The notes under the pieces: model-generated
The model's input: only the letters and a program-made list of their open reading frames with translations
Told to the model about the DNA's origin: nothing
The model's database searches: none
Made by a program: the position numbers and the translations under genes
Shown: one piece after another, positions 1-7,602 of the stretch
How the letters are laid out: every line of letters begins with the position of its first letter
Position numbering within the stretch: the first letter of the stretch is position 1
NCBI GenBank assembly: GCA_000438075.1
Contig: FR903539.1
Coordinates: 1-45,860, forward strand
Source: Clostridium sp. CAG:609
Lineage (GTDB): Bacteria; Bacillota_I; Bacilli_A; RF39; UBA660
Direction: 5' to 3'
DNA length: 45,860 nucleotides

Positions 1-28
1 CGAAGCCTCTATTCCGAAGCCTCTATTC
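1..28. repeat. 14-bp direct repeat, two copies at window edge
   Basis: The 14-mer CGAAGCCTCTATTC occurs twice back to back (1-14 and 15-28). It sits at the window edge, so more copies may lie to the left. Function unknown. Confidence 0.6.
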
Positions 29-48
29 TATTAAAATTTTATCATATT

Positions 49-74
49 GGGTTGCACTAGGCAACCCCTTTTTT
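49..74 (+). terminator. Rho-independent terminator
   Basis: The stem GGGTTGC / GCAACCC with a 5-nt loop is followed by CTTTTTT. It would end a plus-strand transcript entering from the left of the window. Confidence 0.65.
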
Positions 75-76
75 GA

Positions 77-304
77 TTATTTTTCATCATTATAAATTCC
101 ATAGTGCAACTTCAATGCATAAATTTCTGAAATAGTTTTATGTGATAATTCAGCTATTTCATTAACATCATAATTTATCCTAAGCATTTCCAATATTATA
201 GATTCTTTGCCCTCTTCATATGCTTGAGTTCTAGAATCTCCTTGTTCAATCGTCTCTGTATTATAAAATAATAATCTATCAATATTAAAATCACTATTAT
301 CCAT
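77..304 (-). pseudogene. C-terminal remnant of Rpn-family (PD-(D/E)XK) transposase/nuclease
   Basis: The 75 residues match the C-terminal end of the intact protein at 18225-19061: both contain a stretch like LLFYN(T/S)E(T/S)IE(Q/K)GDS, then an E-rich segment, ILEMLR(I/R)NYD and an EIA motif. The N-terminal nuclease domain with its D..VEIN active-site motif is missing, and no good ribosome binding site precedes the first Met. This is therefore a truncated paralogue and probably not functional. In the Rpn family this tail is a helical region after the nuclease core. Truncation could have come from recombination between the two copies or from the IS3 element nearby. Confidence 0.65.
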
Positions 305-420
305 ATATTTTACATCTCACAATATAATTTATTTATTAATTATATTATAACTTATTCTCTCTTGCTAAGCAAGTATAAATTGTCATTTTGCAAAATTTAT
401 AGTCATCTGAGTATTACTCA

Positions 421-1101
421 TTAGACATTACTAATAGTTGCTTCAACATCATCACTCTTATCATATATAATACACAAATTAAATAATATACCCAAGTTAC
501 TAATCTTCTTCTTTTTAATTTTATCTAAGAAACCTTTTAACATTCTGTTATCACTACTAAAAGTTAACTTCATATCAGTTAAATATGGAGTATCATTAAA
601 ATAAAATACTCTAGAAAATAAGAATAACTTTTTATTCGTAGTATTAAGCCAACTTAAAGAATTAGATATAGTAATATCAATAATTGTAATAATTTTTTTA
701 GTATTAACATTTTCTAAATAAACATAACCATTGTCTTTATCAGTTTTAACTATTCTAAATAATTCTGTTTTTGAATTAGCTAGTGCTTCAAGCATAGATT
801 TCTTATCTGGTTCATTCTTATATTTATTTTCTTTAAGAAATATATCCACCAAAGAAGTAAATTTCTTATAATTTCTAAAAAACAATGCATCCATTAAAAC
901 ATCGCTTTTAACAGCATCATCAAAATACAAATCATGATCAAATAATGTTTCCTTACTCGCTAAATCTTGCATTTCTTCTAGCATTTTACCAGATAACTTC
1001 TTATTATTTTTAAAGTACTCACTCATATCTTCCATTACATCTTTATATAAAGTAAGTACTTCCTTATATTTTTTTATATGTTCTAAATTTTCTATATTCA
1101 T
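421..1101 (-). CDS. Hypothetical protein, cytoplasmic, unknown function
   Basis: A 226-residue product is expected if translation starts at the ATG at 1101, which follows GGTGATA at good spacing; an alternative Met lies four codons upstream. The N-terminal half is charged and helical (LEHIKKYKEVLTLYKDV), and the C-terminal half looks beta-rich (GYVYLENVNTKKIITIIDI). There is no signal peptide or membrane segment. I do not recognise a family. The gene is isolated, with a remnant gene downstream and an IS3 element inserted about 60 bp upstream of its start. The insertion may have separated it from its original promoter or from the small gene at 2497-2904, which points the same way. Confidence 0.55.
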   Translation of the reverse strand: MNIENLEHIKKYKEVLTLYKDVMEDMSEYFKNNKKLSGKMLEEMQDLASKETLFDHDLYFDDAVKSDVLMDALFFRNYKKFTSLVDIFLKENKYKNEPDKKSMLEALANSKTELFRIVKTDKDNGYVYLENVNTKKIITIIDITISNSLSWLNTTNKKLFLFSRVFYFNDTPYLTDMKLTFSSDNRMLKGFLDKIKKKKISNLGILFNLCIIYDKSDDVEATISNV

Positions 1102-1249
1102 TTCTATCACCATTTTAATACTACACTATTTATTAAAATAATGCAAGAAAAATAGAACTAAAACTGAAGTGATACAATAAAAGTAGACAGATAAAAAAAG
1201 AACTGTTTACTTTTTTAATTTGTTACAATATATATAGGAGGGATAATAT

Positions 1250-1609
1250 ATGAGTAAAAATATAATGAGAACACCAGAAGAAAAAGAAAAACTAGTTTTA
1301 GAAATGATTAATAATGGATATGGATTTCATACTATGAGTAAAAAACATGATATTTCTAAGAGTGTATTATCAAAATGGTATTATTCTTATAAAGAAAAAG
1401 GTATTGAAGGATTAAAATCAAATACTGGAAAACATAAGAGTTTAAGTACTGGATTGCATTTAAAAAAGCCAAAAAATAAAATAGAAGAACTTGAATTAGA
1501 GTTGATGAAGAAAGATATTGAGATTGCTCGATTAAAAAAAGGTTACATGGTGAAAGGAGTTGGTGCCGAAAAGGAATTCGTTACTACATTCGACAAGAAT
1601 ACAAAATAA
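1250..1609 (+). CDS. IS3-family transposase OrfA (helix-turn-helix)
   Basis: The 119-residue protein contains an N-terminal helix-turn-helix (residues about 8-55, with GYGFHTMSKKHDISKSVLSKW) followed by a leucine-zipper-like helix (IEELELELMKKDIEIARLKK). This is the OrfA architecture that binds the IS ends. The start is supported by AGGAGGG seven bases upstream. OrfA alone normally acts as a regulator; fused to OrfB by a -1 frameshift it becomes the transposase. The A7 slippery run falls at codons 96-97. Confidence 0.85.
   Translation: MSKNIMRTPEEKEKLVLEMINNGYGFHTMSKKHDISKSVLSKWYYSYKEKGIEGLKSNTGKHKSLSTGLHLKKPKNKIEELELELMKKDIEIARLKKGYMVKGVGAEKEFVTTFDKNTK
1534..1541 (+). other. Candidate programmed -1 frameshift site (A AAA AAA G)
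   Basis: Seven A followed by G span the tandem AAA AAA Lys codons of orfA. The -1 frame is open from 1522 to the orfB stop at 2466, so orfA and orfB overlap by 88 nt around the run. This is the canonical IS3 arrangement for making OrfAB. A later slip near 1600-1606 would also join the frames, and would keep the orfA tail, but that site is not a canonical heptamer. Confidence 0.65.
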
Positions 1610-1656
1610 TAGATGAATATAAAGATAAATATGGAGTTAAATTATTATGTGAATAT

Positions 1657-2466
1657 ATGTCTATTAGTAGGTCTGGATATTATAAATGGAAATACAGACA
1701 GGAGCACCCAACAGAAAAAATGATATCAAGACAATCCAATATAAAATTAATAAAAGAGATACACGAAAAGCATCCATCACATGGATATAGATGGATTAAT
1801 GCTTATGCAAGATTACATTATGGTATAGTTTGGTCTGATAACCATGTTCATTTATGTTGTAAATATGAAGGTATTAAGTCAAAAGGGAAACATTATCAAT
1901 GGAAGAAACCTGATGAAGAACATGAAAAATTTAATAATTTAGTATGGAATGGATGGAAATATTTATCAAGACCATTTGAAGTAATAGTTTCAGATATGAC
2001 TGCATTTTGGGTTGGCGGAACATATTATGAATTAACAATGTATTTTGATGCTTGGAATAAAGAAATAGTTGGATATGGTTTAGTATCTAGAAAAGGAGAT
2101 ACAAGGTCATATTATGATGGATTAAATCAAGTATTAAACCGCATAAAAAAAGAACAAACTGATGATTTGATTATTCTTCACACAGATCAAGGTTCAGTTT
2201 ATTCGTCTAAAGCTTATAATAAGCTTCTAGAAAATTATAACATATCTCGTTCAATGAGTCGAGCAGGAACACCAACTGATAATCCAGTTAATGAATCATT
2301 AAATGGTTGGATTAAAGAAGAATTAATTGTTGATTTTGATTTAAAACATTGCAAAGATGTTCCTAAACTTATTGAAGAATATATTTACTATTATAACAAT
2401 GAAAGACCAAGTTATTCTTTAAAATATAAAACCCCAATTCAATATAAAATTGAATTAGGGTTTTAA
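1657..2466 (+). CDS. IS3-family transposase OrfB (DDE integrase domain)
   Basis: The product has an HTH_21-like start (SRSGYYKWKYRQ...HPSHGYRWINAYAR) followed by an rve-type integrase core. Acidic residues are in the expected places: VSDMTAFW (first D), HTDQGSVYSSKAY (second D) and NPVNESLNGWIKEE (E), with the usual YYNNERP motif near the end. The first Met of the frame is used here, but the frame is open from 1522 and the natural product is probably an OrfAB fusion. All catalytic motifs are present, so the element may be active. Confidence 0.88.
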   Translation: MSISRSGYYKWKYRQEHPTEKMISRQSNIKLIKEIHEKHPSHGYRWINAYARLHYGIVWSDNHVHLCCKYEGIKSKGKHYQWKKPDEEHEKFNNLVWNGWKYLSRPFEVIVSDMTAFWVGGTYYELTMYFDAWNKEIVGYGLVSRKGDTRSYYDGLNQVLNRIKKEQTDDLIILHTDQGSVYSSKAYNKLLENYNISRSMSRAGTPTDNPVNESLNGWIKEELIVDFDLKHCKDVPKLIEEYIYYYNNERPSYSLKYKTPIQYKIELGF

Positions 2467-2496
2467 AAGAACGTTCTTTTTATAAAGTGTCTATTT

Positions 2497-2904
2497 TTAC
2501 TTGACTACTTCAAACATTGTTCTAGTTCTACCAATACCCCTATTACAAATTGCTTCATAATAATTTAAATAATCCCAAGTTATTTCAAAAGATGATAATC
2601 TTCTTACTTCATTTGCAACATCAATTTTAGTTATATAAATAAAATATTCACTAAAAAATGTATTAAACTTATTTAGTTGCACAAGTTCTTTAATTAAAGT
2701 ATAACCTTCATCTGCCCCTTCAAAAGAAGATGACTTAAAACTTATCTTTATTAAATTATTATTTGGTCTTGTTACTCTTAATTTATCTATCATTAATTTA
2801 AGTAACCTTTTTTGCTTTAATAGTATTTCTTCATCTAGACCATTCTTTTTACTAAAAGCATAATTCATTTTACTTAACTCATATAAATCTTTATTAAATT
2901 CCAT
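2497..2904 (-). CDS. Hypothetical protein, 3' end altered by IS3 insertion
   Basis: The 135-residue product is cytoplasmic, with a helical start (KDLYELSKMNYAFSKK) and no recognised domain. The start is preceded by GGAGGG. The last four codons (EVVK) and the stop are supplied by the right end of the IS3 element. Removing the IS and one AAC copy restores a TAG stop directly after ...RTRTMF, so the native protein had 131 residues and is essentially intact. In Bacillus the position downstream of rpmA is held by spo0B; this product does not look like Spo0B to me. It follows the rpmA terminator and probably depends on read-through or its own promoter. Confidence 0.6.
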   Translation of the reverse strand: MEFNKDLYELSKMNYAFSKKNGLDEEILLKQKRLLKLMIDKLRVTRPNNNLIKISFKSSSFEGADEGYTLIKELVQLNKFNTFFSEYFIYITKIDVANEVRRLSSFEITWDYLNYYEAICNRGIGRTRTMFEVVK

Positions 2905-2914
2905 ACACCCTCCG

Positions 2915-2948
2915 ATTTAAAAAGCGTTTACTATGCTTCGTAAACGCT
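2915..2948 (-). terminator. Rho-independent terminator of the rplU-prp-rpmA operon
   Basis: On the minus strand AGCGTTTAC and GTAAACGCT form a 9-bp stem with an 8-nt loop, followed by TTTTTAAA. The 5' arm overlaps the last codons of rpmA. Confidence 0.75.
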
Positions 2949-3215
2949 AACTTTCTTTTTATTTTTTCCGAATCTTTCATATTTAACTACACCAGCTACT
3001 TTAGCAAATAGTGTGTCATCTTTTCCAATTCCAACATTTGTACCTGGATAGATTTTGGTTCCTCTTTGACGATAAAGAATAGAACCAGCTGTTACAGTTT
3101 GTCCATCACTAGCTTTAGCACCAAGTCTACGACCAGCAGAATCTCTACCATTTTTTGTAGAACCTTGAGCTTTAACGTGTGCAAATAATTGGATATTTAA
3201 CTTCATGAAATTCAT
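2931..3215 (-). CDS. rpmA: 50S ribosomal protein bL27
   Basis: The sequence carries the L27 signature GSTKNGRDSAGRRLGAK and GSILYRQRGTKIYPG near the peptidyl-transferase centre. The N-terminus reads MNFMKLNIQLFAHVK, the extended Firmicutes form in which about ten residues ending in a hydrophobic F must be removed by the protease Prp before ribosome assembly; cleavage is expected between F11 and A12. The start is set by AAGGAGG six bases upstream of the first ATG. It overlaps the stop of prp as TAATG, so the two are translationally coupled. Confidence 0.97.
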   Translation of the reverse strand: MNFMKLNIQLFAHVKAQGSTKNGRDSAGRRLGAKASDGQTVTAGSILYRQRGTKIYPGTNVGIGKDDTLFAKVAGVVKYERFGKNKKKVSVYEA

Positions 3216-3514
3216 TACTTTTCCTCCTTAATTATTTTAATATTTTTCTGATACGTTTTTGCAAGTTCCTCTAACATAGACATCATATTTTCTATTATTA
3301 ATAAAACATCTTTATCTTTACTAATAATATCTATTGTAAGTTTATCTTTTTCTTCCTTATACTTAATAGATTCTTTATTAATTCTTAAACATGCATTAAT
3401 ACTAGTAATTACTATTGCCGATGCAGATGCACATACAATATCTTTACCATAATCAGCATAATCAGCATGTCCAATAACAACAATTGAATCTTTTTTACTT
3501 ACAACCTTAATCAT
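3215..3514 (-). CDS. prp: Ribosomal-processing cysteine protease Prp (YsxB)
   Basis: The protein has 99 residues, typical for the family. The conserved GHADYADYGKDIVCASAS block contains the catalytic His16 and Cys28. In Staphylococcus aureus Prp removes the N-terminal extension of bL27, and the matching extension is present in the adjacent rpmA. It lies between rplU and rpmA, overlapping each by one base (TAATG at both junctions), the standard order of this operon in Firmicutes. Confidence 0.95.
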   Translation of the reverse strand: MIKVVSKKDSIVVIGHADYADYGKDIVCASASAIVITSINACLRINKESIKYKEEKDKLTIDIISKDKDVLLIIENMMSMLEELAKTYQKNIKIIKEEK

Positions 3515-3807
3515 TAACCAATTTTCTTAACAACTAATTTAGTATATGGTTGTCTATGACCTTGAGTCTTACGATATTTTTTCTTTGGTCTGTATTTAAA
3601 CACTTTAATCTTCTTATTTTTTCCATGTTTTTCTACAGTACATACAACAGTTACATCTACATATGGATTTCCTGCCTTACCATCAGCAAATAAAACTTTA
3701 TCAAAAGTAACATCGCTTCCAACTTCAGCATCTAACTTTTCAACATAAATGGTATCACCAACAGATACATAATATTGTTTTCCACCAGTTTCAAATATAG
3801 CTTTCAT
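3514..3807 (-). CDS. rplU: 50S ribosomal protein bL21
   Basis: The 97-residue protein starts MKAIFETGGKQYYVSVGD and ends with the RNA-binding tail KYRKTQGHRQPYTKLVVKKIG, both typical of bL21. A strong AAGGAGG precedes the ATG. It is the first gene of the rplU-prp-rpmA operon and follows a conserved-looking leader. Confidence 0.97.
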   Translation of the reverse strand: MKAIFETGGKQYYVSVGDTIYVEKLDAEVGSDVTFDKVLFADGKAGNPYVDVTVVCTVEKHGKNKKIKVFKYRPKKKYRKTQGHRQPYTKLVVKKIG

Positions 3808-3819
3808 TTCATACCTCCT

Positions 3820-3925
3820 TATATATTTTTTGAAGTCGCGCCATTAAGGTATTTCCCTTTGAAATTTATCGCCTTTTCTGTGCGGTTTTTTAAGAAACTA
3901 CTTAAAAACATCTTAATTTTACCAA
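3820..3925 (-). promoter_or_regulatory. Probable L21 leader RNA
   Basis: The roughly 105 nt between spoIVFB and rplU read, on the minus strand, as a compact mixed-composition segment including AACCGCACAG, AAAGGGAAATACCTT and ATGGCGCGACTTC, in an otherwise very A+T-rich setting. Position and character fit the Firmicutes L21 autoregulatory leader family. I name it from context and partial resemblance only; a covariance-model search would be decisive. Confidence 0.5.
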
Positions 3926-3930
3926 AAACT

Positions 3931-4665
3931 TTAGGTTTTGTCAAACATTTCTGCTAGTTTTTCCCTCTCACTCGTTATTTTTCCTCCATTTTTAAAGTAT
4001 TGATACGTATCTATCTTTAATATATCCAAATTACCTTCCCTCGTACTTATATATTTAAAATGATACTTTTTTAAATACCTTTCCACCAAAAACCTATTAT
4101 AAACATATTTATAATTTTTAATACCCTCATATATTTTATATATAAATATTGATATAATTAAATAATTATTTAAGCTATACTTATAATTAATAATAATATA
4201 TATCACGAGTGATATAATACTAACCACTATATACACCTTATAAGAATTCTTAAAAGTTGTAAATCTATTTAATAATGAATAAACTATTACACTTCCATCT
4301 AATGGTATGATTGGTAACAAATTAAATAAAAAAATACTTTTGTTATACTTATAAAATAATGAATTCTTATAACCAAAACTTAATGCAACAACATATAAAA
4401 TAATCTGCATAAATAAACCTGCACTAGCTAATATTAATTCTTTATATGGACTTGTATTAATATCTTTTTCTACGCGGGTTAACCCTCCAAAAGGATACAA
4501 TGTAACACTTTTTATTTTATATCCAAATAATAAGCAAACTAAAACATGTCCAACTTCATGAATTAACACAATTAAAAAAATAGTTATACCCACTCTTATA
4601 TAACCACATAAAAACAATATAAAAAGTAAATATAAAGTTGTATTACTAACTCTTATAATCTTCAT
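3931..4665 (-). CDS. spoIVFB: Site-2 (M50) intramembrane metalloprotease, SpoIVFB-like
   Basis: The 244-residue multi-pass protein contains the zinc motif HEVGH (residues about 36-40) in a membrane segment and the second metal motif NLLPIIPLDGS (about 114-124). These are the hallmarks of SpoIVFB/S2P proteases. In Bacillus SpoIVFB cleaves pro-sigma-K in the mother cell and is held inactive by SpoIVFA. The SpoIVFA-like gene lies immediately upstream and overlaps by 20 nt, and rplU follows as in Bacillus. The C-terminal soluble part (about residues 180-244) is shorter and more divergent than a classical CBS domain. Whether the host sporulates cannot be told from this window. Confidence 0.85.
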   Translation of the reverse strand: MKIIRVSNTTLYLLFILFLCGYIRVGITIFLIVLIHEVGHVLVCLLFGYKIKSVTLYPFGGLTRVEKDINTSPYKELILASAGLFMQIILYVVALSFGYKNSLFYKYNKSIFLFNLLPIIPLDGSVIVYSLLNRFTTFKNSYKVYIVVSIISLVIYIIINYKYSLNNYLIISIFIYKIYEGIKNYKYVYNRFLVERYLKKYHFKYISTREGNLDILKIDTYQYFKNGGKITSEREKLAEMFDKT

Positions 4666-5221
4666 AAGTTAAATACTTATCATCCTTTTTCATTACTAAA
4701 TATAATTTATCATCTAAAGTATTACCTATAACCATATCTTTTTCTATATAATCATATAACTTAACAGATACATTTTCTAAATTACCATACCATATATCAA
4801 CACCATCTACCCCTTGTATTATAACTGTATTACCATAAGTATCTTTATCCCCAATATATACAACTATTCCATTCATTAATGTATTAATAATACTTTTATT
4901 ATTTACTTCTAATACTTCACCATCATTATACTTATTAATACTTTTATATACCAGCTTACCCCCAGACACTGGTAATGCACCAGTATCCTTTGGAAGTACT
5001 CTTCCAAATAACTTTTCATACATACTCTCTATTTTAGTAAAATGAATACTTTCATTTAAGACATAATTTTTATACCTTTCTTTATTATCACTACTTAAAT
5101 TAGTGTATATTACACTACATAATAAAAAAATAATAGCAAGTAAAAACTTAGTTATAAATAATTTTGATTTGTTATTATTACTACATTTCCTCTTTTTAAA
5201 ATTATTTACATACTCTTCCAC
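4646..5221 (-). CDS. spoIVFA: SpoIVFA-like membrane protein with degenerate M23/LytM domain
   Basis: The 191-residue protein has a basic cytoplasmic start (NFKKRKCSNNNKSK), one membrane segment (about 23-42) and an extracytoplasmic LytM-like beta domain (IVVYIGDKDTYGNTVIIQG...VDIWYGNL). The usual His/Asp zinc ligands of active M23 peptidases are absent (HG and YAHL positions read otherwise), as in SpoIVFA, which is a regulator rather than an enzyme. Its coupling to the HEVGH protease gene supports a role as protease inhibitor/anchor. Confidence 0.75.
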   Translation of the reverse strand: MEEYVNNFKKRKCSNNNKSKLFITKFLLAIIFLLCSVIYTNLSSDNKERYKNYVLNESIHFTKIESMYEKLFGRVLPKDTGALPVSGGKLVYKSINKYNDGEVLEVNNKSIINTLMNGIVVYIGDKDTYGNTVIIQGVDGVDIWYGNLENVSVKLYDYIEKDMVIGNTLDDKLYLVMKKDDKYLTYEDYKS

Positions 5222-5227
5222 TTAATA

Positions 5228-5578
5228 TCACCCGATTAATTTTATGTACTTATACTTATTTATATAACTAATTAATATAAATAAAGAACTCACCACAAAC
5301 ATAGTCTTATTATAAAACAAATAAATTATGCCTAAATTAACTAAGTAATACACCAGCACATTATACATATTAATATATTTTATAACTATACTTATACCTA
5401 ACATATAAAGTGTTACAACACCATATGTATGAGTTATAAATATATCTATAAATAAACCAAGTATAATGTTATATAAAATATTTTTATTATTCACATTTAA
5501 TAAAAATAAGCAAGTTTTAAAACAAGTATAATTATAAAAAAATATATCAAGTATTAAATATATCATAAACTTCTCCAT
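5228..5578 (-). CDS. mreD: Rod shape-determining protein MreD-like
   Basis: This is a short (116 residues), very hydrophobic protein with four to five membrane segments and the internal GLFIDIFITHTYG stretch that resembles the G-x-x-x-D core of MreD. It overlaps mreC by 16 nt and precedes the SpoIVFA-like gene, the standard place for mreD. It is shorter than most MreD proteins (about 160-170 residues), and sequence evidence alone is modest. It should act with MreC in the cell-wall elongation complex. Confidence 0.7.
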   Translation of the reverse strand: MEKFMIYLILDIFFYNYTCFKTCLFLLNVNNKNILYNIILGLFIDIFITHTYGVVTLYMLGISIVIKYINMYNVLVYYLVNLGIIYLFYNKTMFVVSSLFILISYINKYKYIKLIG

Positions 5579-6177
5579 ATATATAAATAATTTAAATTAT
5601 TTAACCTATTACCTATATCAACATATATAATTTTTTCAATTCCTGTATCAGTTAAATTAATACTTTTAACAACACCTACATATATACCTTTATTTATATT
5701 ACCTAACCCAGATGTATATATTTTATCCCCTACATTTATATTACTATAATTATTTATATCAGTTATAACTAATTCATTATTTATACACTTAAGTATTCCA
5801 AAATAATCACCTATAGACACACTAATAGCACTATCCCTTGAAGTAATCAAGTCGACAATACTACTATCACTATAAGTTTTTTTAACTATACCAACTAATC
5901 CATCATTAGTAAGAATTGCATCATTCTTTTTTATTAAATCATTAAACCCACGATATATAACTAAATCACTTCCATACATATTTCTATACTTAACCTTAGT
6001 TAATACTAAATCCAAGTTATCATTTACTTTAAAGTTTCTTAAAGTATTTAATTCATCTTCTAAATACTTATTATAATTAACTACAATATTTGTATTATCT
6101 AATACTTTATTATTTACCTCATTATAAATAATAACTAATAAAAATCCAATTAATAATATTAAATAACTTTTTTTCAT
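5563..6177 (-). CDS. mreC: Rod shape-determining protein MreC
   Basis: The protein has an N-terminal membrane anchor (residues 4-20), a short coiled region and two beta-barrel subdomains. Diagnostic pieces are DAILTNDGLVGIVKK, SAISVSIGDYFGILK and GDKIYTSGLGNINKGIYVGVV, the last matching the conserved MreC G-D-x-V-x-T-S-G-x-G-x-x-x-P-x-G motif with P replaced. At 204 residues it is shorter than the usual 280. It scaffolds the elongasome outside the membrane. mreB is not adjacent within the window. Confidence 0.85.
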   Translation of the reverse strand: MKKSYLILLIGFLLVIIYNEVNNKVLDNTNIVVNYNKYLEDELNTLRNFKVNDNLDLVLTKVKYRNMYGSDLVIYRGFNDLIKKNDAILTNDGLVGIVKKTYSDSSIVDLITSRDSAISVSIGDYFGILKCINNELVITDINNYSNINVGDKIYTSGLGNINKGIYVGVVKSINLTDTGIEKIIYVDIGNRLNNLNYLYIWRSL

Positions 6178-6191
6178 ACCTATAGTATGTC

Positions 6192-6620
6192 TTAAATTAA
6201 TTTTAACATACTATTTATTACACTATATATTACTTCTTTTTTATTTGATTTTAAAATAATTGGTTCAAACTCTTTAAAAGAATCAACTACAGTCTTTGTT
6301 ACTCTAACTTCTTTTATATAATAACTAATACCATCTTCATTAAAAATAGATTCGAGTTTTCCCATTACTTCCTTGCTATAGCATGCAGCTATTATAACTC
6401 TATAATATCCATCACTATATATAGTCCTTGCACTAGCAAATGTCTTAGCAAACTTTTCTGCATTAGATTCATTTTCAAATACACCAGTTTGAAAAAGAAT
6501 TACAATCTCTTCCTTTTTAACAACTGCTCTTACCTCATTATTAATATCCTTATAAAAAAAGTAAGCAATAATACCACCAATAAATATACATACACCAATT
6601 ACTTTTAAATATTTTTTCAC
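6192..6620 (-). CDS. SPOR-domain membrane protein
   Basis: A GTG start follows GGTGATAAT. Residues 5-22 form a single membrane anchor. The extracellular part matches a SPOR repeat: VILFQTGVFENESNAEKFAKTF, then DGYYRVIIAACYSKEVMGKLE and GISYYIKEVRV. SPOR domains bind peptidoglycan glycan strands lacking stem peptides, typically at division sites or in spore cortex. The gene leads the mreC-mreD-spoIVFA-spoIVFB run, which fits a cell-wall role. No specific named orthologue is proposed. Confidence 0.7.
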   Translation of the reverse strand: MKKYLKVIGVCIFIGGIIAYFFYKDINNEVRAVVKKEEIVILFQTGVFENESNAEKFAKTFASARTIYSDGYYRVIIAACYSKEVMGKLESIFNEDGISYYIKEVRVTKTVVDSFKEFEPIILKSNKKEVIYSVINSMLKLI

Positions 6621-6661
6621 ATTATCACCAACACAATAATATCACAAAATTATCAAATTTA

Positions 6662-6690
6662 TTGTCAAAGCATGACGAATATGCTATAAT
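6662..6690 (+). promoter_or_regulatory. Sigma-A-type promoter for 6720-7397
   Basis: TTGTCA and TATAAT are separated by 17 bp; the ATG follows about 30 bp downstream, after AGAGGGA. Confidence 0.75.
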
Positions 6691-6719
6691 ATTTTCTACT
6701 TACCAAAAGAGGGATAAAA

Positions 6720-7397
6720 ATGAATATTAAAACATATGATGATATTAATTTAAAAGTAATATTTGATACATCTGAAAAAGGAATAACCAAGGTAGAGTTT
6801 TATAATAAAGATAATAAAAAAATCTATTCATACCTAGGGAATGCCTATATAACAAGACTAGATCAAAATAATTTTATGATTCAAAAAAAAAGTAAATTAA
6901 TAGGTAATAAAGAAAAAGAATGTAATGATGTAACATTCCTATATATAAAGGATAAAAACTATCAAATCGAAGAATATCCCCTTCGTGAAAATGAAGATGT
7001 CATATACTCTATAGCTTTATCAAAAATAAAAACAATAATAATACCAGGTAAATATTATTACTATCTTTATTCATATGACTTAGGCATGATTATATCATCT
7101 TCATATGATTATATAAAATATGATGAAGAAAAAGATATATTCCATGTAGAAAACTACATAAATACAAAATACGGAGACATAACTTTATTTGGTACACTTA
7201 CTAGAGATGGATTCTTAATAGATGAAACACTTTATGCTCCGGAAATAAATAAAGCTTATTGTGTAGATAGTTTCAATTTAAGAAACCATTATGAACAAAT
7301 AAAAAAAGATGTAGAAAAGAGATTAAAAAGAAAAGAAAGACAAAAACTATACAAAACATGTGAAGAAGAACTAACATTAAAAAGAAAACTCCATTAA
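6720..7397 (+). CDS. Hypothetical protein, unknown function
   Basis: The 225-residue product is soluble and beta-rich (IKTYDDINLKVIFD, GITKVEFYNKDNKKIYSYLG) and ends in a strongly basic helix (KKDVEKRLKRKERQKLYK). There is no signal peptide. It has its own promoter and terminator, so it is monocistronic. It faces away from the mre/spoIVF cluster. I do not recognise a family. Confidence 0.6.
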   Translation: MNIKTYDDINLKVIFDTSEKGITKVEFYNKDNKKIYSYLGNAYITRLDQNNFMIQKKSKLIGNKEKECNDVTFLYIKDKNYQIEEYPLRENEDVIYSIALSKIKTIIIPGKYYYYLYSYDLGMIISSSYDYIKYDEEKDIFHVENYINTKYGDITLFGTLTRDGFLIDETLYAPEINKAYCVDSFNLRNHYEQIKKDVEKRLKRKERQKLYKTCEEELTLKRKLH

Positions 7398-7406
7398 GGA
7401 GTTTTT
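7385..7406 (+). terminator. Rho-independent terminator after 6720-7397
   Basis: AAAACTCC and GGAGTTTT pair around a 5-nt ATTAA loop and continue into a T run. The 5' arm covers the last codons of the gene. Confidence 0.75.
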
Positions 7407-7513
7407 ATATTATCAACTTTTAACATTGACATTTCTATCAGTTTCTATAATAACATTTATATATTTTTTTGAAAATTTAAATTTTACAACAAATATGATG
7501 TCTTACAGTACTC

Positions 7514-7563
7514 AAAAAGAGGTAAAATCGTACAATATTGGTAGTGCTTTTTTACCTCTTTTT
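7514..7563 (-). terminator. Long hairpin terminator downstream of the first hypervariable gene
   Basis: AAAAAGAGGTAAAA (7514-7527) and its complement (7550-7563) make a 14-bp stem with further pairing (TAC/GTA) toward the loop. A closely similar hairpin with changed but still pairing inner bases lies at 26840-26889 after the second hypervariable gene, so the 3' flank is conserved together with the cassette. Confidence 0.65.
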
Positions 7564-7602
7564 CCTAGGTTTTATAAGGGTTTTATTAAAACTGTCCGTC
7601 AA

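Larger units (their letters stand above)
1165..2512 (+). mobile_element. Complete IS3-family insertion sequence (IS150-like)
   Basis: The element of about 1348 bp carries orfA and orfB. Its ends are imperfect inverted repeats: the left end reads TGAAGTGATACAATAAAAGT and the reverse complement of the right end reads TGAAGTAGTCAAGTAAAAAT. Both continue into TAGACA and an A-rich stretch ending AAAAAGAAC. TG...CA termini are typical of IS3. The trinucleotide AAC lies directly outside both ends (1162-1164 and 2513-2515), fitting the 3-bp target duplication of IS150-like members. The intact ends, duplication and open frames suggest a recent insertion. Confidence 0.85.

Noticed and set aside
2497..2904. 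Spo0B assignment from gene order
   Set aside because: Position fits, but the sequence lacks the Spo0B H-box context and length.
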